This document shows positions 1-5,328 of a stretch of 12,906 nt of DNA, in pieces; the stretch's first letter is position 1; each line of letters starts with the position of its first letter. The translations under genes were made by a program, and so were the position numbers. The stretch is taken from NCBI GenBank assembly GCA_017161665.1, contig JADFCT010000057.1, positions 1 through 12,906 of the forward strand. The letters are read 5' to 3'. This DNA is from Candidatus Sumerlaeota bacterium. GTDB taxonomy: Bacteria > Sumerlaeota > Sumerlaeia > JADFCT01. The notes beneath the pieces were generated by a model. It saw only the letters and a program-made list of their open reading frames with translations, searched no databases and had not been told where the DNA came from.

Positions 1-842
1 TCGAAGCCTTGGACGCCGAACGCATGTTTGTGGCCAACGACTGTGACCTGAACAACGACGGAACCCAGATCGCCATCATCACGGGCCCCAACATGGCCGG
101 CAAGTCCACCTATATCCGCCAGGTCGCCCTCATCACCCTCATGGCCCATGTCGGCTCCTTTGTCCCCGCCCGCTCGGCGACCATTGGCCTTGTCGATCGC
201 ATTTTCACCCGCGTCGGCGCCATGGACGCCCTGACCAAGGGGCAGTCGACGTTTCTTGTGGAGATGAGCGAGACAGCGAACATCCTCAACAACGCCACCG
301 ACCGCTCTCTGGTCATCCTGGATGAAATCGGCCGCGGCACGTCCACCTACGATGGCCTCGCCATCGCCTGGTCCGTCGTCGAGTATCTGCTCAATCATCC
401 CGGCTGTAACCCCAAAACCCTCTTCGCCACGCACTACCATCAGCTCATCGACCTCGAAGGCGCTCACGCGCGCGTGCGCAACTTCAACGTCGCCGTCGAT
501 GAAAGCGAAGACCACATCACGTTTCTGTATAAAATCGTGGCCGGCGGAACGGATCGCTCTTACGGAATTTATGCCGCTCAGTTGGCCGGCCTGCCCCCCG
601 AAGCCGTCCAGCGGGCCCGCGAACTGCTCTTCGATCTCGAAGTCGGTAACGCCATCACCGTCCGGACTGCCGAGCGGGCCGGCGCCAAGGCCCCGAAGCC
701 CGCGACGGACGCCATTCAACTCAACCTCTTCGAGGTCACACCCCATCCGACGCTGGAACGGCTGCGAGGCATCGAACCCAATAACCTGACGCCCCTCCAG
801 GCGCTGGCCTTGCTGGCTGAACTCGTCCGCGAGGTAAAATGA
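1..842 (+). CDS. mutS: DNA mismatch repair protein MutS, C-terminal part (5' end outside window)
   Basis: ATPase end of MutS, which recognises mismatches as a dimer and recruits MutL. The reading frame is open from base 3, so the mismatch-binding, connector and most core domains lie to the left of the window. Visible motifs are the Walker A loop GPNMAGKST (84-110), the STFLVEMSETANIL segment (from about 246), Walker B VILDE followed by IGRGTSTYDG (312-356), and the ATH switch in TLFATHYHQL (417-446). A QLNLF pentapeptide (717-731) sits where E. coli MutS carries its beta-clamp-binding motif and fits the QLxLF clamp consensus. The protein ends with the small helical dimerisation segment (LTPLQALALLAELV). 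All ATPase motifs are intact, so the gene is probably functional. It converges on nnr. Certain at family level; MutS1 is preferred over MutS2 because there is no Smr domain and the C-terminus is typical. Confidence 0.97.
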   Translation, partial: EALDAERMFVANDCDLNNDGTQIAIITGPNMAGKSTYIRQVALITLMAHVGSFVPARSATIGLVDRIFTRVGAMDALTKGQSTFLVEMSETANILNNATDRSLVILDEIGRGTSTYDGLAIAWSVVEYLLNHPGCNPKTLFATHYHQLIDLEGAHARVRNFNVAVDESEDHITFLYKIVAGGTDRSYGIYAAQLAGLPPEAVQRARELLFDLEVGNAITVRTAERAGAKAPKPATDAIQLNLFEVTPHPTLERLRGIEPNNLTPLQALALLAELVREVK

Positions 843-942
843 ATCTTGTTTTATTTGTCCGAACGAGTTCCCCATGGCCATAAAAATAGACACAACAAAT
901 GATGAAATGGCGCGGGGCTCTTCGCGATGGATTCTTTTTCAA

Positions 943-960
943 CGCCAAGGCGCAAAGACG
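943..960 (+). repeat. Recurrent intergenic motif of the 'CGCCAAGGCGCAAAGACG' kind
   Basis: The 18-bp string CGCCAAGGCGCAAAGACG has internal near-repetition (GCCAAG, GCGCAAAG). From general knowledge, closely related strings (variations on GCCAAGACGCAAAG) recur in intergenic DNA of many Planctomycetota, Deltaproteobacteria and other environmental bacteria. They often give spurious peptides containing NAKAQRR, exactly as the plus frame does here. Only one copy is in the window, so its repetitive nature cannot be shown from this sequence alone. Confidence 0.4.
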
Positions 961-1084
961 TAACGCTCGCCGGGGCATGGCGCTGTGTTTTTTTTGGAAC
1001 CATGAATAATCCTAAATTCGGCTTTTGAGCGTTGATGGAGAGGCCTAACGCTTGTGTTCTCAGGCGTTGAGATAAAAACGCAGG

Positions 1085-1101
1085 CTCACCCGTCAGGTGA
1101 G
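1085..1101. terminator. Small hairpin, possible bidirectional terminator between mutS and nnr
   Basis: CTCACC-CGTCA-GGTGAG forms a perfect 6-bp stem with a 5-nt loop. On the plus strand a T5 run follows after 7 nt. On the minus strand a T5 run follows after 6 nt. The T runs are not directly adjacent and the stem is short, so efficiency is uncertain. Position between convergent genes fits. Confidence 0.35.
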
Positions 1102-1175
1102 TTGAGGCTTTTTCGCAAAGCATCAGAATACAATGGTTTGCGTCTATTCGCTACGAGCAACTGCCGTTTTTAGGT

Positions 1176-2714
1176 TTATAGGTTCCGGTTGGCGGCAAAA
1201 GCCTGCCCCAGGGTTTGGGCCAGATCCGAGGCGGTCAAGGCTCTCGGATCCGTGGCATGGGCCAGGATATCCCCAGCTAAGCCGTGAATGAATACGCCGA
1301 CTCGCGCTGCGCTCAGGCCGTCTGCGGGCGCCTGCGCCCACAGCCCCGCAATCAGCCCCGTCAAGACATCACCACAACCGCCCTTGGCCATGCCATGATT
1401 GCCGGTGAGATTGACCCAGGCGACCCCTTCGGGCGTGGCGACGACCGTGCCCGCCCCTTTGAGAACGACGAGGGCGCCCAAGGACCGGGCGGCTTCGAGG
1501 GCCGTTCCCAGGCGGTCCTCCTGAATCGCTTCCGCCGTTCGTCCGAGCAGGCGGCCCAGTTCCCCGGGATGGGGCGTGATGATCGTGGGCGCTGCGCGTC
1601 CGATCAAGGATGCGGGATCGGCTGTCAGAATGTTCAAGGCGTCCGCGTCCAGGACCATGGGCTTTTCGATGCGTTCGATCAGAGTGTTCACCATGCGGCG
1701 CGTTCCCTGGGTTGTGCCCAGTCCGGGCCCAAGGGCGACGACGTCCACGCGCGCGGCCGCCTCCAGAATTTCGGGAGTGGAGGCGGCGTCCAGGAACCAT
1801 CCGGTTTCGGAAACGACGGGTACCTGCATTTGATCAATCAAGCACGTCTCGATGGTTCGTTCCAGGTGTTCCGGAACGGCTGTATAAACCAGTCCGGCTC
1901 CGGCTCGCTGGGCGCCTTGGGCGCACAGGATGCAGGCGCCCGTCATGCCGCGCGAACCGGCGACCACCAGCACGCTGCCGAATGTGCCCTTATGTCCGTC
2001 CCGGGGTCTGGGGTGGAGCCATTCATTGACTTCTTCGCCGGAGATCATTTCCAGTTGGCAGGGATCCGCCTCCAGGAGGTCAGACGGCAGGCCGATATCC
2101 GCTACCACCAGTCGGCGGATAAAGGCATCTGTCGGCGGAACAACCATGCAGCGCTTCGGCGCGCCCAGTGTGACGGTCAGATCGGCCTTGACGACAGGGC
2201 CTTCGATTGGTCCACCATCGGCCGGCAATCCGGAAGGCAGATCCACGGCGGCAACGGGCAGTCCTGAGGCGTTGATCGCCCGGATGCAGTCGCCAAAGAC
2301 GCCGGTGACGGGTCCCTGGACGCCGGTTCCCAGAATGGCGTCCACGACACAGTCAAAGGAGCCACCCAGATGATAACTCAAACTGTCGGCGCTGTCGATT
2401 TCCATGCGGAGAGCGGCTTCTGGCATTCGCGTGTAGTTTGTCAGCGCGTCGCCCTTCATCTCGCTGCCCGGACACAACATAAACACGGCCACGGCCACAC
2501 CTTGGTCCACCAGCAGCCGGGCCACAACGAAGCCGTCCCCGGCGTTGTTTCCCTTGCCCGTGACAATCGCCACCCGGTCGGGGCCAAAGGTTTCCATTAA
2601 TTCATCCGTCACCGCTCGTCCGGCGTTTTCCATCAGCGTCAGACCGGAGATTCCCCGTTCTTCAATAGCCGTCCGATCGACACGACGCATCTGCTCGGCC
2701 GTCAATACCTTCAT
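1176..2714 (-). CDS. nnr: Bifunctional NAD(P)H-hydrate epimerase / ADP-dependent (S)-NAD(P)H-hydrate dehydratase
   Basis: Repairs NADHX and NADPHX, the hydrated forms of reduced nicotinamide cofactors. The N-terminal YjeF domain epimerises R and S forms; the C-terminal ribokinase-like domain dehydrates the S form using ADP. The 512-aa length equals that of the usual fused enzyme. Epimerase half (about 1-220): GKGNNAGDG (53-61), VDAILGTG (124-131), DLPSG (158-162). Dehydratase half (about 235-512): KGTFGSVLVVAGS (242-254), GPGLG (329-333), DADALN (356-361), TPHPGE (380-385), VLKGAGT (417-423) and the nucleotide-binding NHGMAKGGCGDVL (439-451). GKGNNAGDG has Ala where E. coli-type enzymes have Gly, a mild change. 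The ATG overlaps the era stop codon (ATGA, 2711-2714), so the gene is probably translationally coupled to era and shares its promoter. Both halves look complete. Confidence 0.95.
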   Translation of the reverse strand: MKVLTAEQMRRVDRTAIEERGISGLTLMENAGRAVTDELMETFGPDRVAIVTGKGNNAGDGFVVARLLVDQGVAVAVFMLCPGSEMKGDALTNYTRMPEAALRMEIDSADSLSYHLGGSFDCVVDAILGTGVQGPVTGVFGDCIRAINASGLPVAAVDLPSGLPADGGPIEGPVVKADLTVTLGAPKRCMVVPPTDAFIRRLVVADIGLPSDLLEADPCQLEMISGEEVNEWLHPRPRDGHKGTFGSVLVVAGSRGMTGACILCAQGAQRAGAGLVYTAVPEHLERTIETCLIDQMQVPVVSETGWFLDAASTPEILEAAARVDVVALGPGLGTTQGTRRMVNTLIERIEKPMVLDADALNILTADPASLIGRAAPTIITPHPGELGRLLGRTAEAIQEDRLGTALEAARSLGALVVLKGAGTVVATPEGVAWVNLTGNHGMAKGGCGDVLTGLIAGLWAQAPADGLSAARVGVFIHGLAGDILAHATDPRALTASDLAQTLGQAFAANRNL

Positions 2715-3646
2715 CGGTTTCGACGCCTCCCTTTTTGCTGACGACTTTCTTTCGGCGCCTGATAACCGAATTCTTGAAGCGCCCGACTGTCTTTACGCCA
2801 TTTCTTGCGCAATCGCACACGCAGTTCAAGAAAAACCGGTCCCCCCACCAATTCTTCGATTTCCGGACGGGCTTCCTGGCCGATGCGTTTGATCATGGAG
2901 GCGTTGGCCCCCACCACAATGCCCTTCTGGGATTCACGTTCCACAAAGATATTGATGGAAATGAATGTTTTTTCGTGTTCCGTTCCTTCGCGGAATTCGT
3001 CTACCTGTGTTGCGACACCGTAAGGGATTTCGCGGCGGGTTAAGTTGAAGATCTTTTCCCGCACCCGCTCGGCCACCAGATAACGGAGGTCACGATCGGA
3101 AAGCATCTCAGGGTCATATAACAGTGGGCCTTCGGGCATTCGTTTGCGAATGGCGGCTAACAGTTCATCCAGTCCCGTTCCCGAGCGGGCCGAAACGGTG
3201 AATCGCTCCTGCCATGTCATTTCCGGGGGCGATGGATACCGTCCCCAGTCCACATTTCCACCAACCAGATCCGCCTTGTTCACCACCAGCAGCACGGGCG
3301 ATGTCGTCTTGCTCAGCGCCTCCAAACTCTCCGGCGGCAGTGGATTGGGATCCATGGCGTCCAGAACGAGAAGCACGACATCCACATCGCGGAGACTTTC
3401 GACGGCTTCGTTCATGAGGTATTCGTTGAATTGATCCTGTGGTTGAATCAATCCTGGCGTATCAGTGAAGATAATCTGGCAGGTGTCGTCCGTGTAGATT
3501 CCGAACAAGCGGTCGCGAGTGGTTTGCGGCTTGTCCGAGACGATGGCGATTTTTTCTTTAAGGAAAGCATTCAGGAGTGACGATTTGCCCACGTTCGGCC
3601 GTCCCACAATGGCGGCATACCCCGATCGAAATGCGCCTGTGTCCAT
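2711..3646 (-). CDS. era: GTPase Era, ribosome assembly factor
   Basis: Era binds GTP and the 3' end of 16S rRNA during 30S maturation. The start at 3646 gives 311 aa (E. coli Era is 301) and is chosen because GGGAGGG lies 7 nt upstream; an ATG 60 bp further upstream would overlap the promoter and add a non-family extension. G-domain motifs: G1 GRPNVGKS, G2 region TTRDRLFG, G3 DTPG, G4 NKAD, G5 SARSG. The C-terminal KH domain is recognisable from KGIVVG through LRVRLRKKWRKD and the terminal ALQEFGY, followed by a basic tail (KGRRRNR). One oddity: the KH GXXG loop reads GANA, so its second glycine is missing (bases around 2890-2930). First gene of an operon with nnr, with a 4-bp overlap. Identity is certain; RNA-binding properties may differ from model Era. 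Confidence 0.97.
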   Translation of the reverse strand: MDTGAFRSGYAAIVGRPNVGKSSLLNAFLKEKIAIVSDKPQTTRDRLFGIYTDDTCQIIFTDTPGLIQPQDQFNEYLMNEAVESLRDVDVVLLVLDAMDPNPLPPESLEALSKTTSPVLLVVNKADLVGGNVDWGRYPSPPEMTWQERFTVSARSGTGLDELLAAIRKRMPEGPLLYDPEMLSDRDLRYLVAERVREKIFNLTRREIPYGVATQVDEFREGTEHEKTFISINIFVERESQKGIVVGANASMIKRIGQEARPEIEELVGGPVFLELRVRLRKKWRKDSRALQEFGYQAPKESRQQKGRRRNR

Positions 3647-3653
3647 ACAAATA

Positions 3654-3660
3654 CCCTCCC
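3654..3660 (-). promoter_or_regulatory. Ribosome-binding site that fixes the era start
   Basis: On the minus strand GGGAGGG is followed by 7 nt (TATTTGT) and ATG at 3646. This is the best Shine-Dalgarno match near any candidate start of era and decides against the upstream ATG at 3706. Confidence 0.75.
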
Positions 3661-3677
3661 TGTGTGAACAAAAAAAC

Positions 3678-3706
3678 AGGATAGCCTCCCAGCGGCGCCA
3701 AGTCAA
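3678..3706 (-). promoter_or_regulatory. Putative sigma70-type promoter of era-nnr
   Basis: Minus strand: -35 TTGACT (3706-3701), 17-bp spacer, -10 TATCCT (3683-3678). Matches are 5/6 and 4/6 with ideal spacing. The predicted start, near 3671, leaves about a 25-nt leader before era. A GCGCCA...TGGCGC inverted repeat (6-bp arms, 10-nt centre) covers the -35 box and could be an operator or a leftover stem from the upstream gene's 3' end. Confidence 0.5.
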
Positions 3707-3727
3707 GGGCTGGCGCTCGGAAGAGGC

Positions 3728-4885
3728 TTATTTTATGAGGTTCAACAGCACATCGACGCGCGGAGTGCCATGGTTGTAGGGTTTGACCAGTAAATCCTGG
3801 TCGCCGTCGCCGTCGAAGTCGCCGAAAAGTCCCTCATGGTTTCCCTGACCATCGACGACGATGGTTTCCTTGAACACCCCTTTTCCGTCACCGTACCAGA
3901 TGCGGGTTTTCGCCTGATCCCCCGCGCCAGGATTTCCCATTTCTCCGATCAGGATGTCGTCATGGCCGTTCTGGTCCACGTCCCGGATTTCGCAGGTGTG
4001 ACCATGCTGGACATACCGCAACGTGTGGCCCAACCACGATCCGTCCTTCCATTCATACCATCGCGCGTCGCCGTTGGCGTCGCCCGGCGAAAAGACCACT
4101 TCGGGCCGACCGCCCTCGATCAGTTGTCCGACGGCGCATTGCGTGAAGCGCATTTGGGCGTCGATTTCGTGGACCTTGAACGCATGTCCTGTCTCATGCT
4201 CGAACCACAGCCCGCCGCCGACAATGTCCACTTTGCCGTCCAGGTTGATGTCCAGGGGGATTGAGGGAAAGCCTTCCAGTTGGGGGGCGCCCTTGTATGT
4301 GTAAATCGTGGAGAATTTCCAAACGTCTCCGGACTTTGGCTGATCCGGGATTTCAAAAAACAGCAGTTGGTTGCCGCCCTGATTCCAAGTGACGAATTCA
4401 ATGGTTCCGTCACCGTCAAAATCACCACAAGTCTGATCGTGATATTTTTTGTCCTGGTCCTTCTTGATATACCGGCGCGTCCAGGGCTTATCAAAATTCG
4501 GGCAGGGATTCTCCCACCACCAGATGGCATTGCCACTATAGTCCTGTCCCAGTATCAGATCAAGGTCGCCGTCGCGATCCACATCACACGCGGCGCCGCC
4601 CGCCTCGGGATTGATCCGCCCCGCCTCGATAATGTGGCGCTCGAACTTGCCGTCTCGAAAACGATACCAGACCACCCCCGGCGCCTGGGTGCGCTCGCCG
4701 ATGATGAAATCATCCTTGCCGTCCTGGTCGATGTCAAAGACCACGCAACAGGTCTGCTGGTCGCCCGCGTTCGGGATGGGGATGGCGCCGGTTGTGGAAC
4801 TCAGGCGGCGCCATTGGGTTTCTGCGCCGACCGTTGTCATCGTCAAGAGCGCCAGGATTGTTGTCAGTTGTGTTGTCGTTTTCAT
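3728..4885 (-). CDS. Secreted FG-GAP/VCBS repeat beta-propeller protein
   Basis: 385 aa, predicted to be exported: a lysine near the N-terminus, a hydrophobic stretch and a VGA-type cleavage site at about residue 21. Six calcium-binding loops of the DxDxDGxxD type are visible at about residues 51, 101, 155, 212, 302 and 356, and a degenerate seventh around 260-272. Between them recur strands of the form xWYxxxxxxWxxHxI (for example VWYRF...ERHII, RWYEW...LGHTL). Together this predicts a seven-bladed integrin-alpha-like propeller stabilised by Ca2+. Related propellers occur alone in many Planctomycetota and also as the core of aldos-2-ulose dehydratase, so a role in sugar binding or conversion is possible but not shown. 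AAAGG lies 8 nt before the ATG. The gene is divergent from the GH95 gene. Family is sure; function is unknown. Confidence 0.85.
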   Translation of the reverse strand: MKTTTQLTTILALLTMTTVGAETQWRRLSSTTGAIPIPNAGDQQTCCVVFDIDQDGKDDFIIGERTQAPGVVWYRFRDGKFERHIIEAGRINPEAGGAACDVDRDGDLDLILGQDYSGNAIWWWENPCPNFDKPWTRRYIKKDQDKKYHDQTCGDFDGDGTIEFVTWNQGGNQLLFFEIPDQPKSGDVWKFSTIYTYKGAPQLEGFPSIPLDINLDGKVDIVGGGLWFEHETGHAFKVHEIDAQMRFTQCAVGQLIEGGRPEVVFSPGDANGDARWYEWKDGSWLGHTLRYVQHGHTCEIRDVDQNGHDDILIGEMGNPGAGDQAKTRIWYGDGKGVFKETIVVDGQGNHEGLFGDFDGDGDQDLLVKPYNHGTPRVDVLLNLIK

Positions 4886-4927
4886 GGGCGCGACCTTTCT
4901 TGAACCTTGAATGGGGCTTTGAAGTCA

Positions 4928-4981
4928 CAGGCGCAGCCTGCCCATGGAACCGGCTCAGTGACCATGCAGGCAAGACGCCTG
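4928..4981. repeat. Pair of CAGGC/GCCTG hairpins
   Basis: CAGGC-GCA-GCCTG (4928-4940) and CAGGC-AAGAC-GCCTG (4967-4981) are two 5-bp stems of the same sequence, 26 bp apart. Either left arm can pair with either right arm. Such 'CAGGCAAGACGCCTG' palindromes resemble short interspersed repeats seen in genomes of this kind, but only copies inside this window can be verified here. Confidence 0.4.
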
Positions 4982-5031
4982 TACTGCGCGAGGGTGGCGT
5001 CGGCCTGATGTCACGTTCGTCAAATAGCGTG

Positions 5032-5050
5032 TCCAGTTCTTTGAACTGGA
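5032..5050. promoter_or_regulatory. 19-bp perfect dyad, candidate operator
   Basis: TCCAGTTC-TTT-GAACTGGA has 8-bp perfect arms around a 3-bp centre. It lies about 150 bp upstream of the GH95 -35 box and about 150 bp upstream of the FG-GAP start codon. No T run follows on either strand, which argues against a terminator and for a protein-binding site. No regulator gene is in the window. Confidence 0.4.
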
Positions 5051-5197
5051 TCCACATGGACAAACAAGCCTTATCGCGATTGCCCCCCTATGCTTTCCTA
5101 TTGAAATTAGACGGAATCGATACGGGATGGGCAAGCCCAATTGTGTCGAGTGATTCAGGGGAGCCGATGGGCGACCGCGTTTCCCGGAGGCTTTGAT

Positions 5198-5226
5198 TTG
5201 ACAGAGGGGGGATCATTGGAAATACT
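5198..5226 (+). promoter_or_regulatory. Putative sigma70-type promoter of the GH95 gene
   Basis: Perfect -35 TTGACA (5198-5203), 17-bp spacer, -10 AATACT (5221-5226, 4/6). Predicted leader to the chosen ATG is about 95 nt. The second AGACGCCTGTA copy falls at the predicted transcription start. Confidence 0.5.
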
Positions 5227-5315
5227 GAACAGACGCCTGTATGGATGGGGCCTTTTCTTTCTCTGCAAAACCATTCCCCATTGAGCATACTCGGTTTATG
5301 TCGTCGCATTTCGAA

Positions 5316-5321
5316 GGGGGG
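5316..5321 (+). promoter_or_regulatory. Ribosome-binding site that fixes the GH95 start
   Basis: AAGGGGGG ends 7 nt before the ATG at 5329. That ATG begins a clear signal peptide, whereas the in-frame ATG at 5245 lacks a Shine-Dalgarno sequence and would bury the signal peptide behind 28 residues. Confidence 0.65.
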
Positions 5322-5328
5322 AAGAATC

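Larger units (their letters stand above)
843..1175. other. Convergent intergenic region mutS/nnr
   Basis: 333 bp between two convergent genes. No convincing gene is seen. A 36-codon ORF (899-1009, plus) has no ribosome-binding site and encodes the NAKAQRR string produced by the recurrent motif listed separately. A T8 run at about 988-995 follows only a 4-bp stem and is a weak terminator for mutS. A better hairpin lies at 1085-1101. Confidence 0.7.
4886..5328. other. Divergent regulatory region between FG-GAP and GH95 genes
   Basis: 443 bp with no supported gene. From left to right it holds a TTCAAGG/TTCAAGA near-repeat just upstream of the FG-GAP gene, two CAGGC/GCCTG hairpins (4928-4981), a 19-bp dyad (5032-5050), a -35/-10 pair reading right (5198-5226), a second copy of AGACGCCTGTA (5231-5241; first at 4973-4983), and the GH95 ribosome-binding site. 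No good promoter was found for the FG-GAP gene. Confidence 0.7.

Noticed and set aside
1284..2267. Long plus-strand ORF of 327 codons opposite nnr
   Set aside because: It is the antisense shadow of a confidently identified gene in high-GC DNA; the translation has no recognisable motifs and no RBS.
3647..3706. Upstream ATG of era adding 20 residues
   Set aside because: It has no ribosome-binding site, overlaps the predicted promoter, and the added residues are not part of the Era family; the ATG at 3646 has an excellent RBS.
5245..5328. Upstream ATG of the GH95 gene adding 28 residues
   Set aside because: It would place the signal peptide internally and has no Shine-Dalgarno sequence.
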